In this document: piece by piece, positions 1 through 11,419 of the stretch
Numbering within the stretch: the stretch's first letter is position 1
Layout: the number at the start of each line of letters is the position of its first letter
NCBI RefSeq assembly: GCF_002878395.1
Contig: NC_061119.1
Span: 20,717,792-20,781,791 of the forward strand
Reading direction: 5' to 3'
Source: Capsicum annuum
Taxonomy: Eukaryota > Streptophyta > Magnoliopsida > Solanales > Solanaceae
DNA: 64,000 nt
The notes under the pieces: generated by a model
The model's input: only the letters and a program-made list of their open reading frames with translations
The model's database searches: none
Told to the model about the DNA's origin: nothing
Translations under genes and position numbers: made by a program

Positions 1-1422
1 ATTTCAACGACAATCCACAACAAAATAATTTTAGTAACATATAAATATACATCGGGAGCCATCATGCTTCCCATCTATCAAAATCAACCACGTTGTGGAT
101 TTCTTTCATACTCGAGTTCAAAACAACTCCATTAAGATCAAAATGTCAAATCATTCAAAATATCTCAAATATTCAACATCAACGTGCTTATAACACACAC
201 TTTCTCAAAAAAAATACAATTTCCAATGGGGTTATGACCCAAATATCAAAATCATGATGAATATCGTTTAAGATTCATGCTTTATATCTCCACATATGTA
301 AATTCATCTTTCAAAATCATAAATATCAAAAATTCATAATAATCATCATAAAATATGGGTTCATGCTTCAAATTCATAAAAATCAAATAAAAGTCATGCC
401 TTTATAAAGAAAATTACTTTTGGGCACAAGAAAGAAAGAGAGCTCTTGTTGAAAATCCTCACATACCTTGAATGATGAACTTTAGATCGATACTCATTTT
501 TGAGATGTTAATTGTGCCTTTGAATGATGGTTCTTAGAGTTCTTGAACTAGGAACTTGGAATCTTGAATAAATTTACAGAATTAATGGTTAACTTTGGAG
601 GTTCTTGAAGTTCTTGAACTAGGAACTTGGAATCTTGAATAAATTTTCAGAATTAATGGTGAACTTTGGATGTTCTTGAAGTTGGATGTAGGAGTTTAGG
701 GTTTTCTTTTTGAAGGAATTTGATGAAAAATAACATATAATTCTTCTAATAGGCTTTAATATAGGGTTTGGACGGATTTTGGGTGAGGAGGAATGACCAA
801 AACTCCCCTAAAAATTAAATAATTCTCGAATTTGTCCTTTGGTGGACTGTTTTGATAGTATGAAGTAGATCAACCATAACGTTTTACTCCGATATCCAAA
901 TTGGATGAAACCAATTTCTTTAGAAATAGGAATCTCATATATTTCCATTGATATATAGTATCTCAACCAGATCATTGTGTACTAGGAGTTATGATCGTTT
1001 GAATTTGACCTAAAAATTTACTTTTGATAGGCTGAATTACATTGACGATAACTTTTTTCTCCGATAGAAAAATTGGATGAAACCAATTTCAATGGAAAGA
1101 GGACTCGCAGATCTTTCCATTGATATATAGTAGATCACCCAGATCATTATGTACAAGGAGATATAATTATTTAAATTTGGAGCAAAAATACGCCAAGCCT
1201 CGGTACTTTTTTTTGCATGTTTTACTGTTCACTACTATTCACGGTTCGATCAGAATGTTCATAACTTGTTGCTCGGGTGTCCGTTTTGGATGATCCACAT
1301 ATAGTTGGAAATCTTATTTGATACTATACGCAATGGTGGCACATAATCTAAGACATTCTAAACAGAAAATTTATAATTCATTCTAGAAGATAAAACCCAA
1401 CACGTTTACGCACAAAATTTCA
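1..1422 (-). repeat. 3' LTR (partial) of Ty3/gypsy element A
   Basis: This stretch is repeated in direct orientation at 6601-8024, and both copies stop at the same motif (aaatttca), which defines the shared LTR end. Position 1 aligns about 1.04 kb inside the complete copy, so roughly the first 1.04 kb of this LTR lies left of the window. The first 90 bases differ from the other copy at about six places, so the insertion is not recent. The LTR contains two internal duplications: a 71-bp tandem repeat (copies from 540 and 611) and a 172-bp repeat (tggatgaaacc at 902 and 1074). The element reads on the minus strand, so this is its downstream LTR. No gene is seen here. Confidence 0.9.
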
Positions 1423-1661
1423 ACAAAAAATTTCCCAAGGTAGTAAATCATCCCTCTCTTGTAAATATTCATCCTCGAATGATGCTAGACATGCCAAGAT
1501 TAGATAGGGAATAGAGCATACTGATGAAAACATTCGTTAGACTCATCACCACATCATTTCTCACTCCGAATGCAACATAGAATGCATAAATTCAAGAAAC
1601 TACAGCTGAACACATAATAAATGACTACTGAACTGCTACAACCTTTAACAAAAGTGCATGA
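1423..1661 (-). other. 3' untranslated end and polypurine tract region of element A
   Basis: This spacer lies between the chromodomain remnant and the 3' LTR. On the minus strand it contains a purine-rich run (CAAGAGAGGGATGA) next to ATTCGAGGATGAA, the layout usual for the polypurine tract of chromoviruses. The plus-strand element at 61670-61709 has the matching arrangement (cattcgaggaaaaat before its LTR). It is assigned from position and base composition. Confidence 0.55.
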
Positions 1662-1967
1662 TTATGAAAGAACGGTACCTTCAGCTTGATCATAGTTCAC
1701 AAAAAATAGGTGCGGGTACTTGGATCGCATATCCGCCTCAGCTTCCCAAGTTTCACCCTCAACAGATTGGTTTCGCCACAACACCTTAACGAAGGAAACT
1801 TCTTTGTTCCTTAGTCTTCGGAAACTGAAATCAAGAATCTCAACAGGTATCTCATTAAAAGAAAGATTTTCTTGAATGTCGGCACCCACAGAGGAATCCA
1901 GTACCACAGCATCGCTAATATTCTTTCTAAGCATGGAGACAAGGAATATTAGATGAACAGAGGACAA
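1662..1967 (-). pseudogene. Integrase C-terminal tail with chromodomain-like module, element A
   Basis: The frame encodes the end of the pol polyprotein. It includes a stretch of the type EILDFSFRRLRNKEV followed by VKVLWRNQSVEGETWEAEA and a KYPHLF ending, which is the chromodomain-like tail typical of Tekay/Del-type plant chromoviruses. In that family the module guides integration toward particular chromatin. It lies directly downstream (minus strand) of the integrase frame and is separated from it by an in-frame stop near 1990. It is a fragment of pol, not an independent gene. The family call rests on the W-x-EAEADM-x-KYPHLF pattern. Confidence 0.8.
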
Positions 1968-1988
1968 CTCGGAAGGAAACTCGACCTC

Positions 1989-2940
1989 TTAAACTACCTT
2001 ACCAACACGGCTAAGAATTTTGTAAGGACCAACATAACGGGGACTAAGCTTCCCCTTCTTTCCGAATCTCTTCACCTCTCTCATGGGTGAAATTTTAAGA
2101 TACAGTAGATAACCAACATCAAACTCAAGGTCTCTCCTTCTAACATCCGCATATGACTTCTGACGACTCTGCGTAGTTTTCAACCTTTCCCTAATCAACT
2201 TAACTTTTTCCATATCCTCAAATACCAAATCAGGACCACTCACAGCCGCTTCACCCACCTCGAACCAACCTATGGGTGATCTACACTTCCTCCTATATAA
2301 GGCTTCAAATGGAGCCATGCCAATACTAGAGTGGAAACTGTTAATGTAAGCAAACTCAATCAACGGTAAGTGATCATCCCAACTTCCCTTAAAGTCATGT
2401 GCACAAGCTCTCAATATATCCTCTAAGGTCTAGATGGTCCGCTCAGCCTAACCATCGGTCTGCGGATAAAAATCAGAACTCAAAAGCACTTGGGTACCAA
2501 GACCCTTCTGAAAAGCTTTCCAAAATTGTGAAGTGAACTAAGTACTCCTATCCGAAATGATAGACAAGGGAACTCCATGCAGTCTGACTAGGTCTCGGAT
2601 ATATAATCTATCGTAATCCTCAGTAGTATGTGAAGTATGAGAAGGCAAGAAATGAGCAGAATTAGTCAACCTATCAACCACAACCCAAATGGAATCATGA
2701 TGGCGTCGCGAAGGAGGTAAACCAATCATGAAGTCCATATTTATCTCTTCCCACTTCCAGGTGGTAATACTAAACTCTTGCATCATACCACCAGGTCTTT
2801 GGTGTTCAACCATAACCTATTGGCATGTTGCACACTTAGCTACAAACGTTGCTATATCTTTCTTCATGCCACTCCACCAATAGATTTCCCACAAGTCTCA
2901 GTGCATCTTGGTGGCACCAGGATGAATAAACTATAGAGCC
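1989..2940 (-). pseudogene. Ty3/gypsy integrase (zinc-binding and catalytic core), element A
   Basis: Two open segments (2813-2538 and 2414-1989) plus the flanking read-through encode integrase, which inserts the cDNA copy into the genome. In order on the minus strand: the His/Cys zinc-binding motif (HPGATKMH then CATCQ, plus coordinates about 2820-2930), the catalytic core starting WEEINMDFMIGLPPS with the first Asp, the second Asp in IISDRS, and the region of the catalytic Glu in a QTLED-like stretch near 2420-2440. The conserved HLPLIEFAYINSFHSSIGMAPFEALY block and the C-terminal FGKKGKLSPRYVGPY block follow. Several stop codons interrupt it (about 2537, 2460, 2430 and 1990), so it cannot make a working enzyme. 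Confidence 0.88.
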
Positions 2941-3289
2941 TTGTGTGCTTCAGCCATAATTCTCTGTCTCAGATCATCAACATTCGGGAAACATAATCTA
3001 CCCTGCAATCTCAACACACCATCTCCCCCTTGGGAGAAAACCTCTAATTTTTTGTCCTTAAATGACTCCTTCAGTATGACCAAACTAGCATCTAAGTATC
3101 ATTTTTCCTTCACTTCCGAAACCGAGGAGGATTCGAAACTACTCTGAACCCCTATACTACCTTCAGTAGAGTCAAACAACCTAACCCCCAATCTATCCAA
3201 ATGATGTACATCATGAGCCAACTCTTTCTAAGCTTCTACCATATGTGAAACACTACCCATGGACACTCTACTTAGGGCATTCGCCAAAA

Positions 3290-3713
3290 CATTGACCTTG
3301 CCCGGATGGTACATCACACTCATATCATAGTCCTTTAACAATTCTAACCATCGTCTCTACCTAAGATTTAATTTTCTCTAGGTAAACACATACTGCAGAC
3401 TCTTATGATCAGTGAAAACATCAACATGGACACCATACAAATAGTGTCTCTCGATTTTCAAAGCAAACATAATAGCAGCCAACTCAAGGTCATGGGTGGG
3501 GTAATTTTTCTCATCGGGTTTCAACTGTCTAGAAGCATAAGCTATCACCTTACCCTTCTGTATCAATACGCAACCCAACCCAACTCTCAAAGAATCACAG
3601 TACACTACAAAACCATCAACACCATCAGGCAAAGTCAAAACAGGGGCTGAAGTGAGTCGTGTCTTCAACTCCTGAAAACTTTTTTCACAAGATTCGGACC
3701 ACAAGAACTTCAC
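3290..3713 (-). pseudogene. Ty3/gypsy RNase H domain, element A
   Basis: The open frame 3713-3378 encodes the RNase H domain of pol, which removes the RNA strand during reverse transcription. Recognisable blocks are [52 protein letters not shown] and the active-site [10 protein letters not shown]. Beyond the frame end the reading continues after a stop into RRWLELLKDYDMSVMYHPGK and ANALSR, the linker that normally joins RNase H to integrase (plus coordinates about 3260-3360). About 90 bases separate it from the RT frame; these contain a frame break but still encode the expected connection region. This is an inactive remnant in the expected pol order. Confidence 0.88.
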
Positions 3714-3802
3714 TTTTGTTTGGTCAACCGAGTCATAGGAGACGCTATAGAGGAGAAACCCTTAACAAAACAGCGATAATAGCCAGCTAAACCCAAGAAA
3801 CT

Positions 3803-4997
3803 TTATATATCAATCAAAAAAATACGTCTAGGCCAATTTCTCACAACTTCGGTCTTTTGGAGATCAACTCTAATACCCTTGGAAGAAATGATATAACCCA
3901 GAAAAGCAACTGACCTTAGCCAAAACTCACACTTACTAAACTTGGCAAACAACTTGTGATCTCTAAGGGTTTGCAAGACAGTTCGGAGATGATCAGAATG
4001 TTCATCCTCACTACGAGAGTACACCAGTACATCATCGATGAACACTATGACAAACATATCTAGATATGGTCTAAACACTCGATTCATGAGGTCCATGAAA
4101 GCTACTAGGGCATTAGTTAACCCGAAAGTCATAACAAGAAACTCAAAATGGCCATAACGAGTTTGGAAAGCAATTTTTGAGATGTCACACTCCCTAACTT
4201 TGAGTTGATGATAGCCGAAATGAAGGTCTATCTTTGAGAAATAACTTGTACTTTGCAATTGGTCAAATAAATCATCTATTCTTTGAAGGGGGTACTTATT
4301 TTTCATGGTGACTTTATTCAGTTGGCGGTAATCAATGCACATACGCAAAAAGCCATCTTTCTTTCTTACAAAAAACATAGGAACAGCCCAAGGAGAAACA
4401 CTGGGCCTTATGAAACCCTTATCTAGTAGATCTTTGAGTTTCTCTTTCAACTCCTTAAGTTCTACAGGGGCCATATGGTACAGAGGAATAGAAATGGGCC
4501 GAGTATCGGGAAGAAGATCAATCCCAAACTCTATCTCTCTATCAGGAGGTATCCCTGGGAGATCATCCAAAAAGACATCAGAAAACTCATTGACGACATT
4601 AANNNNNNNNNNNNNNNNNNNNNNNNNNNNNNNNNNNNNNNNNNNNNNNNNNNNNNNNNNNNNNNNNNNNNNNNNNNNNNNNNNNNNNNNNNNNNNNNNN
4701 NNGAGGAATAGAAATGGGCCGAGTATCGGGAAGAAGATCAATCCCAAACTCTATCTCTCTATCAGGAGGTATCCCTGGGAGATCATCCAAAAAGACATCA
4801 GAAAACTCATTGACGACATTAATAGACTGGAGAGTTGGAGTCTCAGACTTAGTGTCTTTGACTCTAACCAAATAGTAAATACACCCCTTCGAAATAAGCT
4901 TTTTAGCTTTGAGGTAAGAGATAAAATGACTCTTGGGTGACATAGAATTCCCAGACCACTCAAACATGGATACAATCAGAAACTGAAACTTGACCAC
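3803..4997 (-). pseudogene. Ty3/gypsy reverse transcriptase, element A, broken by assembly gap
   Basis: The frame encodes RT, which copies element RNA into DNA. From its start it carries [24 protein letters not shown], then [56 protein letters not shown], the catalytic FIDDVLVYS (near 4030) and [16 protein letters not shown]. The order and spacing are those of plant chromoviruses. A 100-N gap (4603-4702) sits in the N-terminal part, and the 120 bases on either side are identical. The frame therefore appears split in the assembly when it may be continuous in the genome. Upstream residues from 4997 link RT to the protease. Confidence 0.9.
4483..4822. other. Assembly gap (100 N, 4603-4702) with identical 120-bp flanks
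   Basis: Bases 4483-4602 and 4703-4822 are identical over 120 bp (both start gaggaatagaaatggg and end acgacattaa) and directly abut a run of exactly 100 N. A round-number gap bounded by the same sequence on both sides is the signature of two contigs that overlap but were not merged during scaffolding. The flanks encode the protease-RT junction of element A. The simplest reading is that no sequence is missing and that the gap and one flank are artefacts. Confidence 0.9.
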
Positions 4998-4999
4998 TC

Positions 5000-5360
5000 G
5001 GGTCTGACAATCAAAAAGGCATAAGAAGAATACAGCTAGTCCATACCCAGAATTACATCAAAATCTACCATGTCTAACTCAATCAGATCAGCTAACAAGA
5101 CTCTATGAAAAATGGTAACAGGACACTTTTTATACATTTTCTAGGCATCAATCGAATCGTCCACTGGGTAGAAACTAGGATAAGCTCAGGAATAATCTCA
5201 GGACTCATTTAAAAATTCACAACAATTAAAGGTGTAATATATGAGAAACTGGATCCTGGATCCAACAAAATGAGACACGTTTTTATTTAATGGGTCAGCG
5301 GGTTTAGGTTACTGACCATCATTATTTCTTCTCACTCGACGTGGATGCATATTTCTAAGA
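5000..5360 (-). pseudogene. gag start and protease remnant of element A, with gag deleted
   Basis: On the minus strand a possible gag start (MHPRRVRRNNDG, from about 5349) resembles the MPPRR-type gag N-terminus of plant chromoviruses. Within about 70 bases the sequence passes directly into the retropepsin motif LLDPGSSFSYITP (about 5230-5265) and then degraded protease sequence down to about 5000. A normal element would have about 1 kb or more of gag between these points, so nearly all of gag is deleted. The element therefore depended on other copies even before its pol decayed. There are several stop codons. Confidence 0.7.
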
Positions 5361-5540
5361 GAGGAAAGCATGAATTAATAGAAAAGAGAGAACTTTAAGC
5401 ACGATAGACTTCTAAAAGAAAGAATCACACTTTTTTCTAAAATGTCTTGTAGCCTCTTGCTCATAGATGTGGCACGCTACACAACGATGATCAAGACTCT
5501 ACTTGACGCGGCTTGTCAGACTCCCTTGGACACCTTAAAA

Positions 5541-5559
5541 CCTTAGGCTCTGATAACAA
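5541..5559 (-). other. Primer binding site of element A (tRNA-iMet type)
   Basis: Minus-strand TTGTTATCAGAGCCTAAGG lies four bases inside the 5' LTR edge. It closely follows the TGGTATCAGAGC primer site used by most plant Ty1 and Ty3 elements, which is complementary to the 3' end of initiator methionine tRNA. It fixes the orientation of element A (minus strand) and the inner edge of the LTR at 5563. Confidence 0.85.
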
Positions 5560-5562
5560 GTT

Positions 5563-8024
5563 TGTAATGCCCCAGAAAACGGGTCCTGCAGCATCACATG
5601 GTGCTTGAGGCTACGAGAAGCCCCAAGTTAACCCTTTGAGCCATTTTCATTCAGTTCAACACAAATCAATAAGGTGTCCATAAATAACCCTTAAATATCA
5701 ACAAAGTAATCATTATCAAAGAATAAAAGAATTTTAGAAAGATAACAAAATACGACTTATTAGTCAACTCCCAACATCTATACTAGTCTGACAAGCCTCT
5801 AAGAAAATCAATAAAACCAGTGAGCCATTGAGACATACCCCAACTGACTCATACTCAGTTATCAAATGTAAATAATTTCGTGAAACCAACATCAAACATC
5901 ACATCCTCGGAAAATGAGGACTCACAACAACAAAGGATGTAGAACAGCGTGCCTGAAGAATCACTGTCGAACCTAGAACTGAGCACCTGAACCTACATTT
6001 CGAGAAAATACAACGCACATCCGAAGATGTGGGTCAGTACCATGGAAAGGAATTGAGTATATGGGGATGTATGTAGTTTTATAAACATTATCATCATAAA
6101 TATTTAGAAGAAATATGCAGGATGTATAAAAGACTCACATAACCCAAAGAAAATCATCAATATCCTGAGAGGATGATATAAGTACAATAACACATGTGAG
6201 TCATCATATAATTAGTCAATCACTTTCATTTCATCAAGAATATCAATTCTCATAATGTAAATATCATTTAAATCTTTCGAAAGAATAACTTTCACAATTC
6301 CACTTTCAAATCACTTCACCACTCACCATAGACAGATGGAAACACACACACACGGGGAGATCCTATAACCGACATAAACCATGTGAGCCACATGGAGTCC
6401 AACGTCCAACCCACGTTGGGGAGATCTGTCCTATCCTTTCCATTGGAGTAGGACTTCCAATATCAATACAAAAACACTAGTAATCACTATATAAATCAGT
6501 CTCAGGTTCACTCCTATAGGAGCACGTAGTTCTACGGAAGTAAGGTCGTTTTATACCTCCCACTCAGTGCTAAAGATTTCTCCTAGACTTAGCTCAGATT
6601 ATTTCAAAGACAATCCACAACAAAACAATTTTTAGTAATATATAAATATACATCGGGAGTCATCATGCTTCCGATCTATCAAAATCAACCACGTTGTGGA
6701 TTTCTTTCACACTCGAGTTCAAAATAACTCCATTAAGACCAAAAGGTCAAATCATTCAAAATATCTCAAATATTCAATATCAACGTGCTTATGACACACA
6801 CTTTCTCAAAAAAAATACAATTTCTAATAGTGATTCATGGCCCAAATATCAAAATCATGATAAATATCATTTAAGATTCATGCTTTATATCTCCATACAT
6901 GTAAATTCAGCTTTCAAAATCATAAACATCAAGATTCCATAATAATCATCATAAGATATGGTTTCATTCTTCAAATTCGTAAAAATCACATAAAAATCAT
7001 GCCATTATAAAGAAAATTACTTTTGGGCACAAGAATGAAAAAGAGTTCTTGTTGAAAAACCCCACATACCTTGAATGATAAACTTTAGATCGATACTCGT
7101 TTTTGAGATGTTAATCGTGCCTTTGAATGATGGTTGTTGGAGTTCTTGAACTAGGAACTTGGAATCTTGAATAAATTTGCTGAATTAATGGTGAACTTTG
7201 GAGGTTCTTGAAGTTCTTGAACTAGGAACTTGTAATCTTGAATAAATTAACAAAATTAATGGTGAACTTTGGATGTTCTTGAAGTTGGATGTACGAGCTT
7301 AGGGTTTTGTTTTTGAGGGAATTTGATAAAATATAACATATAATGCTTCTAATAAGCTTTAATATAGGGTTTCGATGGATTTTGGGTGGGGGGAATGACC
7401 AAAACGCCCCTAAAAATGAAATAATTCTCGGATATGTCCTTTGGTGGACTATTTTGATAGTCTGAAGTAGATCAACCATAACATTTTACTCCAATATCCA
7501 AATTGGATGAAACCAATTTCATTAGAAAGAGGACTCTCATATCTTTTCATTGATTTATAGTATCTCACCCAGATCATTGTGTAAAAGGAGTTATGATCAT
7601 TTGAAATTCACCCAAAAATTCTCTTTTCATAGGCTAAAGTAGATCGATCATAACTTTTTTCTCCGATAGACAAATTGGATGAAACCAATTTCATTGGAAA
7701 GAGGACGCATAGATCTTTCCATTGATAAATAGTAGATCACGCAGATCATTATGTACAAGGAGTTATGATCATTTAAATTTGGAGCAAAAATACGCAAAGC
7801 CTCAGTACTTTTTCCTGCACGTTTTACTGTTTACTACTATTCACTATTCGATCGGAATGTTTATAACTCATCGATCGGGTGTCCATTTTGGATGACCCAC
7901 ATATTGTTGGAAAGCTTATTTGATACTCTATGAAATGGTGGGTCATAATCTAAGACATTCCGCACGGAAAATTTATAATTCATTCTAGAAGATAAAACCC
8001 AACAGTTTTATGAACAAAATTTCA
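5563..8024 (-). repeat. 5' LTR of element A (complete, about 2.46 kb)
   Basis: On the plus strand the LTR begins TGTAATGCCCC at 5563, next to the primer site, and ends ...AAATTTCA at 8024, so it has the TG...CA ends expected of an LTR. Positions 6601-8024 match 1-1422 of the window. It shows the same internal 71-bp tandem duplication (copies from 7143 and 7214) and 172-bp duplication (7504 and 7676) as the other LTR, so both arose before insertion. The long AT-rich sequence has no credible open frame. It was inserted into or beside an older plus-strand LTR fragment that starts just right of 8024. Confidence 0.9.
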
Positions 8025-8029
8025 GCGAA

Positions 8030-9112
8030 AATTTTTTTGGTGTATTATAGGTTGAGACATCAACACTATCAAATCAGGGTTGATAAGTTAGATAAGAACT
8101 GTCAGATGAGTGGCCCACCGTTCTCTTTTGGGGGACACTATCAGATAAGGGTCACTCGACTTGTCCTTAACAGTGGTGCGATATTGACAGCCGTCCAATT
8201 CAGGTTACAGATTGGACCCCAACTCATCCATAATGGTGTATCAGGGGTTTGTCGATTAGATAACTACTTCCCAAAGTTTCAGTTACAGAATTAGGACTAT
8301 CATATACAGTTATTCAGTCTCAGTAATAGAACTCAGATAGTTCTATAGAATTTAGGACTGTCAGATACAGTCAACTTAGAACACTATGGAACTCAGCTAG
8401 TTCCATCAGATTCAGGACTATCAAATATAGTCACTCATGTCATCAGTTATATCAATCATCAGAATTCAGTTATTAGTCATGGCATTTAACAGAAAATTCA
8501 TGTTATCAGGATCTTAGATATACTTACGATGTATTCATGCATGTATTCTCATATTCATATTAGTCAGTTAGCCAGTATTGTGCATGCATATGAATCCCAT
8601 GCATTCAGCCTACCTTCCATGCATACCAGTACATTAAAAGTACTAATGCATTTGCCCTATGGTGTCTTATACCATAGGTTCCGAAGCACGAGCTCCAAAG
8701 CATCCGTAGGATTCCAGTCTTAGCAATCAGAGTTAGTAGTGAGTCCTCATATCTCGAGGACATGATCATTTATTTTTTATCTCATTAAGTTATTTATTAG
8801 TTGGATTTAGTTTCATACATATCCCATCAACTCCTCATCAGACAGTTCAGTCAATTATAGGCTTTCCAGACTATCATATTTAGACTATCATGTTATTTCA
8901 ATTTTGTTTTGGATATTTCATACCCCATTCAAATGTTATATCTTTATCAGTTATGTTATAGTCTTAAAACTTATGGACATTCAGTTCATGTTTCCATAAT
9001 AGTATAGTATATTATGTAGTATATAGGTACAGATATCAGTCATGGGTTAGCTTGTGGTCCTTCGAGGTCATGAGCAACGTGTAATATTCTGGGTACCAGA
9101 TCCAGGGCGTTA
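8030..9112 (+). repeat. LTR fragment of a chromovirus related to element B
   Basis: Sequence features match the 3' half of the LTR at 62900-64000 in order: a gggtcac...gactt block, a ggttacagattggacccc block, a dyad around a TTATACCATAGGTTCC segment at 8665-8685, a gagtcctcatatctcgaggac block (about 8740), and the end ...tgggttagcttgtggtccttcgaggtcatgagc...gggcgtta near 9112. The left end is cut by element A and the right end abuts the MULE. Chance open frames (8010-8294, 8529-8723, 9054-9272) are not coding. Confidence 0.65.
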
Positions 9113-9202
9113 CCTCTTATATGTCTTTCTTCCTGATTTGACAGTTCTTGGGTCAATATTTGGAGGAGGTATTAATCTCCCCATAATCTCTGTAGGAATA
9201 AT

Positions 9203-11310
9203 TCAAAATTCTTCGAGAGGCACCGGAGTAATATGCCCACGATATACAATTTTATATTTTTCCACTGAATAATATTGAGAGGAGTGCTTGTAAACTTCAG
9301 CTCCATATTTATGACAGTATTGAGCTCGAAGAGCTGCCATAGCATGTGGACAGGGTATTTTGTGCAAGTCAAAAACTTTGTACGTACAAGATCTTGTTTG
9401 AAGATCGACCGTGGCAACATCACCATGACCGGTGATACTGAATTTGTAATCTGCTATTTTATGAGATAATAACTTATTCCCTAAAATGACATTCGTTGAT
9501 ATTATTTTTTTGATCTTGACAACAAATTGGGATCTTTTTTTTGGCCACTTGAACTGCACACGCCTTTCGTTAAAAAATTCACCCTAGTTTTTGCTTATTT
9601 TTTTAGACATAGCCTTGATAGGAAATTCTCTTTCATCTCCAAACAATGAATTCACCGATTCAACTATGTTTGACGTCATATTATTGTACCTATACAAAAG
9701 AATCACTTAGTACGACATCATACTCAACTTGTAACTCACACAAGACATTCTATAGATAAGAATGTACTTATCTGCCAGACAGAATGCCCGAGTCCATCTC
9801 TCTAAACTGACACATATGAGAAATTCTACTTCATTAGGATTCATATCTGTTATTTGATTGAAATTGTCTAAAAACTCCTCTCAACTATATGCTTTAGCTT
9901 ATCTATAAAAAGGGGTCACTACCCTTTTGTTGTGATAGTTGGTCTGAATGTTCTCTAAAAGATGCCTAATGCAACAACCAAAGTAAGCTGAAGTGAAGAA
10001 ACGTGAACCCATCTTCGGAATACTTAGATGCCTACACAATTAAAAACATTACTCTTCGGTATCTTTGATACAGCTTCACAGTTGTTCAAAAAAAATCCAC
10101 AAGAGGCATTACATTCTTTTTTTGCTACACAAAAAGCGATAGAAAAGATATGATTCTCTGCATCCTACGCCACTGTCGGTAACAGAACTCCATTATACCT
10201 TCTCCTCAAGAAGGAACCATCGATGGCTATTCCTTATCTCAAATGTCGAAAACCTTGAATCCAAGCACCATAGGATATAAAAAAGTACTTCTCATCTTAC
10301 TTTCGAGATTTGTGGACTCAATCATGTAACGATAGGCATCCAGGACTGCATACCCATGCTCGAGTGTCCCTATAACCAAGTATTTGTCAATTCCCATGGC
10401 CGTATATAACTTCCAATGTGACCATAATACCCAATTCTATAAGGACTTAATTTTCCATAACCCTTGTTGTAGGGCCTTTGCCATCGAGGAAACTACTTCT
10501 AAAATATTCACTGAGGACCTTTGCTGTGGCGTGAGGATTATGGCCCGAGATGTGCTCTGAACCACATGTGTGATGCTTTTCATGTTTATGAATGATGAAT
10601 CTATCAGAACTTGCATACTTCACCACTCTCAACCACCACTTGCAGTTTGAATTAGCATATTTGAAGCAAAAGACACTGCTCGAATTAATCACCTTCTCTA
10701 TTCTGAAATCTTTTTTCAAGAAGGAAATAAACAAAGTGGTAGATAGTTCATTCTTTTCCTTAAATAAAATTCCAATAAAAAATCCAGTCCCATCATCTTG
10801 AAGATTTTTAGACTATGTCGACTGAGACGAAGTGCACATCATATTAGTCGCATCAACGGGCGTCGGTGTTTGATCATCATTTGGAATATTCATGTCTAGA
10901 TCATCCAACATATCATCAAAATTTTATTGTTATTCTTCTTCTTTTATGTTCTGGTTCTCATTCTCTCTCATCTTTTCAACCATGTACATCCTTAACACTG
11001 CCCTAGATGAATCACTAAGATAAGCACGCAACCGAACCCGATCGGTTATCTTGAAAGGCAGTACCTTTTGATTTTAAAAGGAGTTGTGCACATAGCTAAT
11101 GATGAGTTCTTTCGATTGACAATTCAGTCCACAATAAATGATGATTAAGTTCACAAAATCATCATACGAAAAAAAACTTTGGACTGTCATAGCTATCATC
11201 TTTTGGATTTAACCCTCTTTCCAACGCCATACATATCGATTGCTCTTCTCGATCCATTGACCATGACAATACACCTCTATTGTTATTGATCCCTCCATTA
11301 GTGGTACCTA
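9203..11310 (-). pseudogene. MuDR-type (MULE) transposase, decayed
   Basis: Read on the minus strand, fragments of a Mutator-like transposase occur in the normal order. From 11310 there is an N-terminal region (CHGQWIEKSNRYVWRW, then RLRAYLSDSSRAVLRMY). Next is the MuDR zinc DNA-binding domain in the open frame 10734-10447 (CKWWLRVVKYASSDRF, HHTCGSEHISGHN). The transposase core follows, with the first catalytic Asp in AIDGSFLRRRYNGVLLP (about 10180-10215) and NIVESVNSLFGDEREFPI (about 9620-9670). The C-terminal SWIM zinc finger is in the frame 9559-9203 (IPCPHAMAALR). Frameshifts and stops separate the parts. The SWIM CxC pair reads C-T-Y, so one zinc ligand is lost. It is probably a dead autonomous element. 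Terminal inverted repeats were not found. Confidence 0.85.
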
Positions 11311-11419
11311 AATAAAGTCATTTGATAAAAAAAGTTAATAGTGATTTCATAGTGCCATAAATGAATTCCACCAGACGTGTAATCGATCAGAACATGTTAC
11401 TTACCTATTGGGATTGATA

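Noticed and set aside
5541..5559. Possible tRNA gene from the tRNA-like match
   Set aside because: Only the 3'-end complement (primer site) is present beside an LTR; no cloverleaf.
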